Shown: piece after piece, positions 23,670 to 33,159 of the stretch | Position numbering within the stretch: position 1 is the stretch's first letter | Layout: each line of letters starts with the position of its first letter | NCBI GenBank assembly: GCA_051252515.1 | Contig: JBPOFS010000005.1 | Span: forward strand, 62,001-126,000 | Source of the DNA: UBA5078 sp051252515 | GTDB taxonomy: Bacteria; Pseudomonadota; Gammaproteobacteria; Pseudomonadales; Pseudohongiellaceae | DNA: 64,000 nucleotides | Direction of reading: 5' to 3' | Program-made: the position numbers and the translations under genes | Notes under the pieces: generated by a model | What the model saw: the letters and a program-made list of their open reading frames with translations, nothing else | Databases searched by the model: none | Told to the model about the DNA's origin: nothing

Positions 23670-25429
23670 CAGGCACCTATGGCATGGTCAGAAAACTGTA
23701 AGCGATGCAGGTTTGCATAGTGCCCCTGCAATGCCATCAATTCTAGATGATTGCCCGACTCCACAATCTGTCCTTTATCCATGACCAGAATGAGATCGGC
23801 GTTCTCTACCGTCGAAAGACGATGGGCAATAACAAACGTCGTACGTCCTTTCATCAAGGTGCTTAACGCTTGTTGAATATGTTGTTCGGACTCTGAATCC
23901 AGCGCTGAGGTCGCCTCATCCAAAATCAAAATGGGTGCGTCTTTTAAGAAGGCTCTAGCAATGGCGATACGCTGTCGTTGACCACCGGAAAGCTTCATGC
24001 CCGAGTCGCCCACTAGGGCGTTAATACCACCGTCTAAATCTTTAATAAATTCCATGGCGTGGGCATTACGCGCAACTTCTTCGATCTGTTCGGCACTAAC
24101 ACTGTCACCCAGACCGTAAGCAATGTTCTCCGCTACCGTGCCTTCAAACAACACGACATCTTGGCTTACCAGCGCGATCTGCTGTCGAAGATTGTTCAGG
24201 GTATAGTCTTGCACCGGCACACCGTCGATCAAAATAGTGCCTGACACCACGTCATAAAAACGCGGCAATAAGCTAACCAGTGTGGATTTTCCACTGCCTG
24301 ATTTTCCCACAAGCGCAACACTGCGCCCTGGCTCTACCTTAAAGTTGACGGCGGCCAGTACGGTTTCGGCGGCCTTGTATTCGAAGCTCACATTTTGAAA
24401 TTCTACTTCGCCTTTAACCCGTGCAACTTCGTGTTTGCCGTTGTCGACCTCGGGCGCTTCGTCGAGTAAGGAGAAGATGCTTAGCGCCGCGGAGATACCA
24501 CGTTGCACCACAGAGTTCACATTCGACAATTGGCGAATAGGTTTTGCTAATAAACCAGCGATCGTCAGGAAGGTCACGAAGTCACCGGCTGAGGCATTGG
24601 CTAAGACATCAGGAGACATCGCGAACCAAATAAGCACGGCCATGGCAATACTGACTAGCGTCTGCACGATGGGCACTGCGATCGATTGCGTGCCGACCAT
24701 TTTCATATTCTGACGACGATTGCGCTCACTGGCGCGGCCAAAGCGTTGCAACACAAACTCTTTCGCATTGAAGGTGCGCACAACGCGCTGGCCTTTAATC
24801 GACTCATTGGTTATTTGGGTAACGTCTCCCATGGAGTTTTGCATTTGGCGGCTGTATTTACGGAACTTCTTAGAGGCAAACGACACCACGAACGCCACGC
24901 ACGGGGCGACCAATAAGAACACGAGACTCAAGCGCCAGTTAGTCCAAAACAACGCGATCAATAATCCGATGACCGTTAAGCCTTCGCGAAAAATAACCGT
25001 CACAGCGTTAGTGGCAGCACCACTGATTTGCTGCACATCGTAGGTCACTTTCGACACGAGTCGTCCAGCAGTACTTTCGTCGTAATAGCGGGCAGGAACA
25101 TCAAGCAAACGTTCCATTAACTCGAAACGTAATTTGTGAATAATATGATTGGAAATATACTCGAGAGAATAGCCGCCCATGAACCCACCGATGCCACGCA
25201 CTACGACAATCGCAATACAAAACAAAGGCGCTAGGTAGCGTGCATCCGCATTTTGGGCGGTGACTTGATCGACAGTCCACCCTAGCCATTCCGCTGTTGC
25301 CACGCCAGTGGCAGAGAAAATAATATAGCCCAAAATACTGATGGCAAAAACGGAGCGATGCGGCATGACATAGCGCAGTAGTCGCTTATAGATTGGCCAG
25401 CCTTGTTGATCTGATGTCTGTTTAACCAT
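23669..25429 (-). CDS. msbA: Lipid A export ABC transporter
   Basis: 586 aa half-transporter that flips lipid A-core across the inner membrane. Six transmembrane helices occupy roughly residues 20-310. The ATPase part has Walker A GKSGSGKST (about 376-384), signature LSGGQRQRIAIARA (about 478-491), Walker B ILILDEATSALD and the H-loop VIAHRLST. It lies between exbD and lpxK, a frequent gammaproteobacterial position. Confidence 0.97.
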   Translation of the reverse strand: MVKQTSDQQGWPIYKRLLRYVMPHRSVFAISILGYIIFSATGVATAEWLGWTVDQVTAQNADARYLAPLFCIAIVVVRGIGGFMGGYSLEYISNHIIHKLRFELMERLLDVPARYYDESTAGRLVSKVTYDVQQISGAATNAVTVIFREGLTVIGLLIALFWTNWRLSLVFLLVAPCVAFVVSFASKKFRKYSRQMQNSMGDVTQITNESIKGQRVVRTFNAKEFVLQRFGRASERNRRQNMKMVGTQSIAVPIVQTLVSIAMAVLIWFAMSPDVLANASAGDFVTFLTIAGLLAKPIRQLSNVNSVVQRGISAALSIFSLLDEAPEVDNGKHEVARVKGEVEFQNVSFEYKAAETVLAAVNFKVEPGRSVALVGKSGSGKSTLVSLLPRFYDVVSGTILIDGVPVQDYTLNNLRQQIALVSQDVVLFEGTVAENIAYGLGDSVSAEQIEEVARNAHAMEFIKDLDGGINALVGDSGMKLSGGQRQRIAIARAFLKDAPILILDEATSALDSESEQHIQQALSTLMKGRTTFVIAHRLSTVENADLILVMDKGQIVESGNHLELMALQGHYANLHRLQFSDHAIGA

Positions 25430-25477
25430 GTTGTCCTACTGAGACGTAACGAAATTAAAAGCGTTCGTTACAAGGTG

Positions 25478-25900
25478 TCAGTTGCCCTCTTCGGGTTTGC
25501 GCGTTGCAATGCTCAAACGGCTAAAGCCTGATTGACCAATCGCATCCATGGCCGTGACCACGGATTGATGGCTAGCCTCTGCATCGGCTATGAGAATAAG
25601 CGCCATGTCTTTATTGCCACCGGATATTTCTTCCAGTGCACGCATCAAGGTGTCCAGTTGTGCGTTGACTAAAGGTCTTCCATCAATGGCGTAAGAGCCA
25701 CCTTCACTGACCGAGATTTCAATCGTCGTCGCTGTCTCCTCTACCGGCTCGCCATCGGCCTCAGGAAGGTTGACGGACAAGCGTGTTTCTTGCGTGAAAG
25801 TCGTCGTCACCATGAAAAAAATCAACAATAAAAACACCACGTCGATCAACGGCGTGAGGTTTATTTGTAGATCTTCTTGAACGCGGCGCTGGAATTTCAC
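25478..25900 (-). CDS. exbD: ExbD/TolR-type biopolymer transport protein
   Basis: 140 aa with one N-terminal helix (PLIDVVFLLLIFFMVTTTF, about 17-35) containing the critical aspartate D20 of the proton pathway, then a periplasmic domain. It forms the motor with ExbB that energises outer-membrane transport through TonB-like proteins. It overlaps exbB by 1 bp. In pseudomonad relatives this pair sits before lpxK, as here. Confidence 0.93.
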   Translation of the reverse strand: MKFQRRVQEDLQINLTPLIDVVFLLLIFFMVTTTFTQETRLSVNLPEADGEPVEETATTIEISVSEGGSYAIDGRPLVNAQLDTLMRALEEISGGNKDMALILIADAEASHQSVVTAMDAIGQSGFSRLSIATRKPEEGN

Positions 25901-26532
25901 TACTTGCCAATCTCTTTGACTTCTACACGGCGATCGCTGTGTAACGCATCCACAAGCTTGATCGACTCCTGCTCTAGACTAAGCACTAAAGAGTCGACTC
26001 GGCGGATAAACAATCGGTGAAACATATAGGTGGGAATCGCCACGGAAAGCCCTGCGGCTGTCGTGATCAAGGCCTGCGAGATGCCGCCCGCTAAGGCGTT
26101 TGCGTTGCCTGTGCCCTGCACCATGATTTCAGTAAACACTTCGATCATGCCAATCACTGTGCCTAATAAGCCCAGTAACGGAGTGATTGCGGCAATAGTG
26201 CCTAGAGTGTTGAGGTAGCGTTCCATGTCATGAATGACCTGGCTTGCCGCCTGCTCAATGCTGACCGTCATCGCAGCGCGACCGTATTTGGAATTGACCA
26301 GCCCTGCCGCCAATATTTGCCCCAACGGCGAAGCAAGCCTTAGCTCGCGTAAGTGCTCCGCGTTAAGGTCGTTGTTCTTTATCCATGTCCATACTTGGCC
26401 AAGGGTATATTTGGGGGAGATTCTCGCTGCACTGAGAGTCCAGAACCGCTCAATAATGATCGCAATAGCGACAATTGAGCAAAGGATAATTGGCAGCATT
26501 AACCAGCCGCCGGATTTAACTAACTCTACCAC
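25900..26532 (-). CDS. exbB: ExbB/TolQ/MotA-type proton channel protein
   Basis: 210 aa with three membrane helices: about 13-30, then the pair at about 107-130 and 150-170 within the conserved GTVIGMIEVF ... ISQALITTAAGLSVAIPTY core. It is the stator partner of the ExbD encoded next. The ATG at 26532 is the first in frame, 68 bp after the comEC stop. Confidence 0.93.
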   Translation of the reverse strand: MVELVKSGGWLMLPIILCSIVAIAIIIERFWTLSAARISPKYTLGQVWTWIKNNDLNAEHLRELRLASPLGQILAAGLVNSKYGRAAMTVSIEQAASQVIHDMERYLNTLGTIAAITPLLGLLGTVIGMIEVFTEIMVQGTGNANALAGGISQALITTAAGLSVAIPTYMFHRLFIRRVDSLVLSLEQESIKLVDALHSDRRVEVKEIGK

Positions 26533-26599
26533 TAGGAACCTCCAAAAATGACCGCCGCTACTTTAACATACTCATCGAAGCCCCTGTGAGTGCGAATGT

Positions 26600-29026
26600 C
26601 TAACAATCCTTGTCTTGGAGCCCATGAAGCCGCTTTGATCGCGTATTTTGCTGAAGCTGCCAGAATCGTGGGCGTGAACGGCGATACTCTGTGGGCTTAA
26701 GTGGCCCCAAAGCACCGCCCTCCCCATCTAACTCGAACAACAATGCTCCTGATAAGGCCGTATTCCACGCACAGACCCCAAGCGCGGCATATAACGCCGA
26801 CACTTGTGGGGCTGGATGAGCGAACTGACTACGATAACCTGCGGAGTACACCACCGCCGAGGCTTGCACCGCCGCCACAAACTCCGCACTAGAGGAGCTC
26901 GCGCTGCCATGGTGTGGCGCTATTAACACCGTACTTTGTAGACGCGCACCGCTTAGGCTTAATAAGGTCTGTTCGCCACTGCTCTCGATATCCCCGGTAA
27001 GTAAGGCACTGTGGCCTCCTGTATCGATACGCAAGACACAAGAGCTGTCGTTGCCCAAATAGGGAGCGTTAGCCTGGGGCATTAGGAATTCATAATGCAC
27101 ACCATCCCACTCCCATGCCTGCCCGGCATGACAAAAACTAAAGCCAAATACGCCCGGAGGTACCGAGCTCACAGTGATATTACCTACTGAGATTCCTTCA
27201 ACAATTGCAGCCATGCCGCCTTGATGATCGTTATCCCCATGACTGATCACCAAATGATCAATGTGCTGAACCCCCTGTTGACGAAGAAAAGGCAGAATCA
27301 CGCCACTACCTGCATCAAAACTGCCGCTAAAAGCCGGCCCCGTGTCAAAAAGCAGCACATGGTTTTTGCTGCGAATAAGCACCGCAAGGCCCTGACCAAC
27401 ATCCAATACCCATAGCTGCACTCGCCCATCAGGTAAAGAGGTCGATGGCGGCCAAAACATTGGCAGCAAGAACAAAGGCACAAACCCTTTCCCCGGCCAC
27501 GCTTTTGGCATCAGCAAAAGCACACAGGCCGCGATACTCATCACCGTAACGACAGCGCCACTAAAAGCACTCTGCCACACGCCAACATCGCCACTAAGAG
27601 TGCTGATCAAGCTTAGACCTGCCTGCAGCACTGTAACCATCGTATCGGCCACGCCTAATAGCCACACCGCGAGGCTCGGCGCTAGGCTTAGCAAACAAGT
27701 GGCCAGTAACGCTAATGGCACGATCAGGAGGCTGACCAGGGGGATCGCCACAATATTAGCCACAGGCGATAGAATCGATAACTGCTGCGTCCACAGCAAT
27801 AATGGCGCACTAAGGCCAATGAACACGACCCACTGAGGTCGCACCCAATTGCGCCATAGCGCCCTTACTCTACTCGATATAGTCGTCATGTCGCTTTTGC
27901 CGTCATGGGCGAGGCTTTGATAAGAACCAAGCGCAAATAACAATGTAGCCACTGCCGTAAAGCTTAGCCAAAACCCTGCGCCAACCGGGCTCATAGGATT
28001 GAGGATCAGCACGACACTCATGGCCAACCAGAAAGAGAACGAACGCGGGAATTCACGCAAGAGCAACTGTGCACCCATGAAGATGCTGAGCATCACGACG
28101 GCGCGTTGGGTCGGCAAGGAAAACCCTGCCAATAAAGCGTAAGCCGACGCGCCAGTGATCGCGCAAAAAGCCCCCACTTGCTGGGCGGCCACACGGTGCA
28201 GCAAGCGCGGTGATAGCCTCGCTAAACCATTGCCAAGCCCAAAACACAGCAAGGCCACAAAGCCAACGTGTAAACCGGAGATCACGATCAGATGATTAGT
28301 GCCCGTGGCTGAGAACAACGCCCATTGCTCATCACTGATAAGCGAGCGATCCCCCATTATCAACGCCAAAAGGCTACCCACATTAGCCCTGCCCTCCAGC
28401 GCTGCCACTAAAACAGCACGCAGACGATACCGAGCATTGTCTAACCACGCCCAGCTCTGCCCAAGATGCTCATTAAAGGGCGTTATGCGCACATAGCCTT
28501 TCGCTGCAAACCCTTGCATCAACAACCACGCTTCGTAATCGAATCCGCCGGGATTGGCGAAGCCATGAGGTTGATTCAAGCGCACACGCCATCGCCATAC
28601 CTGTCCAGGCTCGATGTCAGCATCACCGTAGTAGTTCAGTAAGATTAAACGATCAGAGAATAGGCTCTGCGAAGATTGGCAGCGACTGGGTATCAACTCA
28701 AAGCAGCTTTGTTGCACCCAGAAATTGAATTGCTGGGCCCGTGCATGACGCTCCGGCAAGCCCCGAACCTCGCCCGTTACCCAGAAGTCTGCCCCTTCTA
28801 AGGCTTGTGGTAATACCGCAGCCATGCGCGTTTGCGCATCGAGTACGCCCCACGACAAACCCAACATCAGCGCCGCTGGCAGCGCTATTCGCTGAGCTCT
28901 CTGACAACACAGAAATCCTGCACACAACAGCACGCCCAACAAGGCGCCGTTAGGTAGGTCTGGTAAGCGAGGAAATTGGCAAACCGCTACGATTGCCAAG
29001 CAAAATGCGATCATCCTTGAACGCAT
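26600..29026 (-). CDS. comEC: DNA internalization-related competence protein ComEC/Rec2
   Basis: 808 aa. The family forms the inner-membrane channel that takes up single-stranded DNA during natural transformation. The N-terminal helices and DUF4131 (about 1-200) precede the competence domain of about ten helices (TGTNHLIVISGLHVGF at about 242-257 is typical). The C-terminal metallo-beta-lactamase domain has VLDVGQGLAVLI, FDTGPAF, SHGDNDHQGG and HHGSASSSS metal motifs, as in nuclease-like forms. Full length, so probably functional. It is interesting next to a cassette array, as uptake of DNA supplies new cassettes. Confidence 0.95.
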   Translation of the reverse strand: MRSRMIAFCLAIVAVCQFPRLPDLPNGALLGVLLCAGFLCCQRAQRIALPAALMLGLSWGVLDAQTRMAAVLPQALEGADFWVTGEVRGLPERHARAQQFNFWVQQSCFELIPSRCQSSQSLFSDRLILLNYYGDADIEPGQVWRWRVRLNQPHGFANPGGFDYEAWLLMQGFAAKGYVRITPFNEHLGQSWAWLDNARYRLRAVLVAALEGRANVGSLLALIMGDRSLISDEQWALFSATGTNHLIVISGLHVGFVALLCFGLGNGLARLSPRLLHRVAAQQVGAFCAITGASAYALLAGFSLPTQRAVVMLSIFMGAQLLLREFPRSFSFWLAMSVVLILNPMSPVGAGFWLSFTAVATLLFALGSYQSLAHDGKSDMTTISSRVRALWRNWVRPQWVVFIGLSAPLLLWTQQLSILSPVANIVAIPLVSLLIVPLALLATCLLSLAPSLAVWLLGVADTMVTVLQAGLSLISTLSGDVGVWQSAFSGAVVTVMSIAACVLLLMPKAWPGKGFVPLFLLPMFWPPSTSLPDGRVQLWVLDVGQGLAVLIRSKNHVLLFDTGPAFSGSFDAGSGVILPFLRQQGVQHIDHLVISHGDNDHQGGMAAIVEGISVGNITVSSVPPGVFGFSFCHAGQAWEWDGVHYEFLMPQANAPYLGNDSSCVLRIDTGGHSALLTGDIESSGEQTLLSLSGARLQSTVLIAPHHGSASSSSAEFVAAVQASAVVYSAGYRSQFAHPAPQVSALYAALGVCAWNTALSGALLFELDGEGGALGPLKPTEYRRSRPRFWQLQQNTRSKRLHGLQDKDC

Positions 29027-29069
29027 GAGGAAGCCTCAATCATCTAAAGTACAGATGAGTATAGGTGCT

Positions 29070-30362
29070 TTACTCGAAGCGTAAGGCTTCGGCTGGCTGA
29101 ACTCTTGATGCGCGGTAGGCTGGGTAAAGCGTCGCCACCACACTTAATAAGAACACCCCAACGCTGACGCCGATAATATCAGCCGCCCGAATTTGTGAGG
29201 GCAAGAAGTCAACGGGATACACTTCCGCGCTTAGCAGCTGAATCGAGAAAACTCGCTCTACCATGGCCGCAAAATCGCCAACCGTTAGCGAGAAGAAGAC
29301 TCCAAGAGCGACGCCGATGACGGTGCCGATAAGCCCCACGATGCAGCCTTGCGCCAGAAAGATATTCCCAATGGTGCGCGGGCTAGCGCCCAAGGTGCGC
29401 AGAATCGCAATATCCCCATGCTTGTCACGCACAATCATGACCAAGCTAACCACTAGATTGAAAGCCGCAACGCCCACTAGCAGCCACAGCAAAAAGCCTA
29501 CGATGGTGCGAGAGAACTGAATATTCTCGTAGATATTGCCGAACTGTCGTGTCCAGGGCTCGATGGCAAAACCTAGCGGCATTTCACTGCCCAAGCTTTG
29601 CGCAATGCCGCGGATAGCGAGCAAATTATCGACTTTGAATCGAATACCCGTGTAGGTATCGCGATAACGATAAAGTGCTTGTGCGTCTTGCAGCGAGATA
29701 ATCGCCATCGCACTATCAAGCTCCAAGGTGCCGACTTTATAGATACCCGCCACAGTGAACTGCCGCTGCGTGGGCAACGCGACCAGTGGATTAACCGACA
29801 CGCTCAAGGAATACAAACTGACTTTATCGCCGATGCCCACGCCAAGGTTCTCAGCAAGCGTGGCCCCTAATAAAATATTGAAACGCCCGTCTGCCAATGC
29901 GGACAAACTGCCGCTATCCATGAAGCGATCGAGAATGGAGATTTTACCCTCCTGTTCCGGGTCTACCCCATTCACCACAATGCCTTTGGCAAAGCTTGGA
30001 GTCGATAACACACCGGTGGCCTCTATTAAGGGCGACGTCGCTAAGACTTCGGGGCTCGCATCCAAGACAGTTTGCACAGATTCCCAACGCGCTTGGCTGA
30101 CACGCTCTGTTGCCTTGACGGTGCCGTGCGGCAAGATGCCGAGGATATTTTCGCGAACCTCGCGATCAAAGCCGTTCATGACGGACAATACGGTAATCAG
30201 AATCGAGATCCCTAACGCCAAACCGCTAATGCTCAACAAGGACATGAATGAGACTAACTGGCTACGCCGCCCAACGCTGACATAGCGCATGGCAATGTAT
30301 AAAGGGAAAAACCGCTCCGCGATCGAAGAGAGTTTTCCTATTCTTGATGCTTCACTCGTCAT
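29070..30362 (-). CDS. lolE: Lipoprotein-releasing ABC permease LolE
   Basis: 430 aa from the ATG at 30362; the frame extends 20 codons further into lolD but those residues are basic and not family-like. LolCDE extracts outer-membrane lipoproteins from the inner membrane and hands them to LolA. One N-terminal helix (LISISGLALGISILITVLS region), a large periplasmic domain and three C-terminal helices with the FtsX signature (DIAILRTLGASPRTIGNIF) are visible. It overlaps the lolD end by 11 bp. LolC and LolE are paralogues; the assignment rests on order. Confidence 0.9.
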   Translation of the reverse strand: MTSEASRIGKLSSIAERFFPLYIAMRYVSVGRRSQLVSFMSLLSISGLALGISILITVLSVMNGFDREVRENILGILPHGTVKATERVSQARWESVQTVLDASPEVLATSPLIEATGVLSTPSFAKGIVVNGVDPEQEGKISILDRFMDSGSLSALADGRFNILLGATLAENLGVGIGDKVSLYSLSVSVNPLVALPTQRQFTVAGIYKVGTLELDSAMAIISLQDAQALYRYRDTYTGIRFKVDNLLAIRGIAQSLGSEMPLGFAIEPWTRQFGNIYENIQFSRTIVGFLLWLLVGVAAFNLVVSLVMIVRDKHGDIAILRTLGASPRTIGNIFLAQGCIVGLIGTVIGVALGVFFSLTVGDFAAMVERVFSIQLLSAEVYPVDFLPSQIRAADIIGVSVGVFLLSVVATLYPAYRASRVQPAEALRFE

Positions 30363-31155
30363 GTGGCGACGCATCCTGTGGCTCAGTGACCGTTTCTTCG
30401 TGTTCCGACTCACTGGCGCCAAACGGTTCTAGCTTGCCATTTTTGAGCTGCAGCACGCGATCGAGTGAACGGGCAAACTCCTCATCATGAGTCACGACGA
30501 TAAAACTCGTATCGAACTGCTCATTAAGCTCTTTCATTAGCTTATGGATGTCTCGCGCCGTGTGCCGGTCCAAGTTACCCGTAGGCTCATCCAGTAATAC
30601 GCAGCGTGGTTCTGTGACCAAAGCTCGCGCAATAGCGACGCGTTGTCTCTCGCCTCCGGAAAGCTCGGAAGGCTTGTGCTTTAGGCGATGCCCTAAGCCT
30701 ACTCGGTCTAGCATTGCCGCGCCCTTGCGAGTCGCCAAGGCGACCTCCATTCCTGCAATGAGCAATGGCATGCAAACGTTCTCCAGTGCCGTGAACTCCC
30801 CAAGCAAATGGTGAAACTGATACACGAAGCCTAGATTGCGATTACGCATCTGTCCGCGCTGGGCTTCGTTAAGACTAGCCAGATTCATGCCGGCGATCAT
30901 CACAACGCCACTGGTAGGCAGATCCAGCCCGCCCAATAGGTTCAATAATGTGGTCTTACCGGAACCGGAGGCCCCAACAATGGCCACCCGCTCACCTGCG
31001 TAGACGCGCAAGTTGAGGTTCTCTAAGACCTGCACTTGAGCAGGGCCTTCGGCATAGACCTTATTGAGATCGATACACTCCAGCATCAACTCCGGCTCTT
31101 GCATAAAAGGCGAAACGATTTGGTGTGTCGGCGCGTGCAAATGACTATCGCTCAT
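30352..31155 (-). CDS. lolD: Lipoprotein-releasing system ATPase LolD
   Basis: 267 aa, with a longer N-terminal extension than E. coli LolD (233 aa). Walker A GASGSGKTTLL, the LolD-specific YQFHHLLGEFTALENV, signature LSGGERQRVAIARAL and Walker B CVLLDEPTGNLD are present. It powers the LolC/LolE permeases. It starts 2 bp after the lolC stop. The ATG at 31155 could be later (an ATG at 31101, MQEPELMLECIDLNK, also gives a full ATPase). Confidence 0.95.
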   Translation of the reverse strand: MSDSHLHAPTHQIVSPFMQEPELMLECIDLNKVYAEGPAQVQVLENLNLRVYAGERVAIVGASGSGKTTLLNLLGGLDLPTSGVVMIAGMNLASLNEAQRGQMRNRNLGFVYQFHHLLGEFTALENVCMPLLIAGMEVALATRKGAAMLDRVGLGHRLKHKPSELSGGERQRVAIARALVTEPRCVLLDEPTGNLDRHTARDIHKLMKELNEQFDTSFIVVTHDEEFARSLDRVLQLKNGKLEPFGASESEHEETVTEPQDASPHDE

Positions 31156-31157
31156 GT

Positions 31158-32414
31158 TTATTCATACCTCAGGACTTCGGCCGGTTGAATGCGGGTGGCT
31201 CGGTAGGCTGGGTACAGAGTCGCAAGGAAACTCACACTCAACGCGCAGAGACAGATAACCACTACATCTTCACTGTGCAGTTCGGCTCGTAAATAAGAAA
31301 TCATATAGACGTTATTAGGGGATAACGCAGTATTGAGGACCGACTCTATCCAAGCCATGATCGCGCTAAGATTCTCGGAGACGAGAACACCCAAGATAGC
31401 GCCAAAGGCGGTGCCAAAGACACCCACGGCGGTCCCTTGTGTCACGAAAATGCTCATGATTGTGCCGCGACTTGCGCCCATCGTGCGCAATATGGCGATA
31501 TCGGCACTTTTATCCGACACCACCATGACAAGGGTCGAGACAATATTAACGGCGCCAATGACGACAATCATTAGCAACATAAATCCGGTGAGGGTTTTCT
31601 CTAAGCGCAGGGCATCGAACAGGCTGCTTTGGCTTTCGCTCCAACTCGTACTTGAAAGCCCTTGCCCCAGAGCTTGTTCGTCAAGCTGGGCTATGGCGCC
31701 ATCGGCAATAACGCCGGCATTGAACAAATCGTCTACTTGCAGCCTTAGCTTAATCTCTTGAGCACCCGCCGCGGAACCAAACAGCTTTTGCGCGGACTCT
31801 AAGCTGATCATGGCGGTATTATTGTTGCCGTAGAAACCGAAATCAGCCCCACCGATGACTTTAAAGCGCATCACCTCGTCCAAGTCGCGATTGATTAGAC
31901 TATTGAGCGACATGACGGTCACTTCGTCATCTAGATAAATGCCTAAGCGATTAGCCAAGCTAATCCCCAAGATAATGGCGTTCTCTTCCTGCCCTAGCGT
32001 TTCGAGCAAGGCATCAAAGCCAGGGCTTTCGACCTGCAGCACCTCGGGCTCAAACTCAGGCGCGACGCCCCGAATCTGAATGAACTCGCCTCCGCCATCA
32101 ATGCGCAGCCACCCTTCCCCTTCAATAAACGGAGCAGCCCCAATCACCCCAGGGCTTTGTCGAAGCGAATCGCGAATGCCATTCCATTGCGGCATGCCGT
32201 CAGTGGCTTGCACGCTAGCGTGAGGAACTGTTTTGAGGGTTTCGTTGCGCATGGTGCTAGTCGAGCCGTTAATGACAGATAGCACCACAATCAAGGCCAA
32301 TACCCCAATAGTAATGCCCAAAGTCGACACGAAAGAGACAAAGGAGACGATTTGGCTTTTTTTACGAGTGCGCGTATAGCGCAGGCCGATGAAGAGAGAG
32401 ACAGGCTTAAACAT
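31158..32414 (-). CDS. lolC: Lipoprotein-releasing ABC permease LolC
   Basis: 418 aa. N-terminal helix about 25-46 (TLGITIGVLALIVVLSVINGS), a periplasmic MacB-like domain, and three C-terminal helices with DIAILRTMGASRGTIMSIF. It interacts with LolA through its periplasmic Hook and with LolD on the inside. Its ATG overlaps the stop of the upstream recombinase-like gene by 8 bp, so the two are translationally coupled. Confidence 0.95.
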   Translation of the reverse strand: MFKPVSLFIGLRYTRTRKKSQIVSFVSFVSTLGITIGVLALIVVLSVINGSTSTMRNETLKTVPHASVQATDGMPQWNGIRDSLRQSPGVIGAAPFIEGEGWLRIDGGGEFIQIRGVAPEFEPEVLQVESPGFDALLETLGQEENAIILGISLANRLGIYLDDEVTVMSLNSLINRDLDEVMRFKVIGGADFGFYGNNNTAMISLESAQKLFGSAAGAQEIKLRLQVDDLFNAGVIADGAIAQLDEQALGQGLSSTSWSESQSSLFDALRLEKTLTGFMLLMIVVIGAVNIVSTLVMVVSDKSADIAILRTMGASRGTIMSIFVTQGTAVGVFGTAFGAILGVLVSENLSAIMAWIESVLNTALSPNNVYMISYLRAELHSEDVVVICLCALSVSFLATLYPAYRATRIQPAEVLRYE

Positions 32415-33090
32415 TACGTTGCAATATCCTTTGCACTGTTTTGAAACTAATGGGCGCCACAGGGGTTGTCACCTCGTCGGCAATCGCCCGCAGTGATTTG
32501 CCCTGATCTCGCAGCTGTAGAATTCGTTTCAAGACCTTTTGCTCCATTGGGTTTTCTATCAAGCGTCCATTTGAATGAATCATAAAACCAAAGGGTCGGC
32601 TTCCGCCTAGGTAACGTCCTTTGCTGCGCTCGTTCTTTTTAACGTTTTTGATGCGCTCTACAGAACGCCTGCGCTCTAAGCCCGCAAACAATTTTGCCGC
32701 CGTAATCATATTCAACTCAAAAGCAGCATCTGTCACATCACCGCCTAAGTCGAGCACTTGTAAAGCGATCGACCTGTCTTTGAACAGGGTGATCATCGCG
32801 TTCGCATCATAGCAGGAGCTAAATGCTCGCTCCAAGGCATAGACCAATACTGTGTCACCGGCCTGCAAACGGGCCAGCAACTTACTCGCTTCATCCCGCT
32901 GTGAAAAATCGGTATGCCAGGCCATCGAGTGGTCTACGACGAAATCTTCTAGCGCCCAGTTGTGATCGACACAATATTGCCGCAGGGCTTGCTGCTCCTG
33001 CTCTAGCTGGATATCCAGATGCTCTGGATTGACGCTATCTTGCCCACTGAGCTCGTACTCAGATGTGCGTAAATAGATATAATTAGCCAT
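32407..33090 (-). CDS. Serine-recombinase-like protein overlapping lolC
   Basis: 227 aa. The resolvase fold is recognisable: YIYLRTSE (3-10) holds Arg and Ser at the catalytic spacing, QAGDTVLVYALERAFSS (about 77-93) corresponds to the region with the E/D-R-x2-R active-site arginines, and a Recombinase-type segment (SRPFGFMIHSNGRLIENPMEQKVL) precedes a C-terminal helix-turn-helix (GKSLRAIADEV). The second arginine is Ser (ERAFS), and the protein is shorter than large serine recombinases. There are no flanking repeats. It is cotranscribed with lolC, which suggests a domesticated regulator rather than an active mobile element. A ribosome site AGAGG precedes the ATG. Confidence 0.75.
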   Translation of the reverse strand: MANYIYLRTSEYELSGQDSVNPEHLDIQLEQEQQALRQYCVDHNWALEDFVVDHSMAWHTDFSQRDEASKLLARLQAGDTVLVYALERAFSSCYDANAMITLFKDRSIALQVLDLGGDVTDAAFELNMITAAKLFAGLERRRSVERIKNVKKNERSKGRYLGGSRPFGFMIHSNGRLIENPMEQKVLKRILQLRDQGKSLRAIADEVTTPVAPISFKTVQRILQRNV

Positions 33091-33129
33091 AATTGTGCCT
33101 CTGCTTGAGCAATGCCACGATGGGGCTAG

Positions 33130-33159
33130 AGTCTACTCTCGGCCACTTCCCATGTGCAA
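33130..33159 (-). promoter_or_regulatory. Possible promoter of the recombinase-lolCDE operon
   Basis: On the minus strand TTGCAC (33159-33154), an 18-base spacer and TAGACT (33135-33130). It would give a leader of about 35 nt before the recombinase ATG. Weak -10 box; sequence match only. Confidence 0.35.

Noticed and set aside
32407..33090. Active transposon or prophage at the recombinase gene
   Set aside because: No terminal repeats, no cargo, overlap with lolC and altered catalytic residues.
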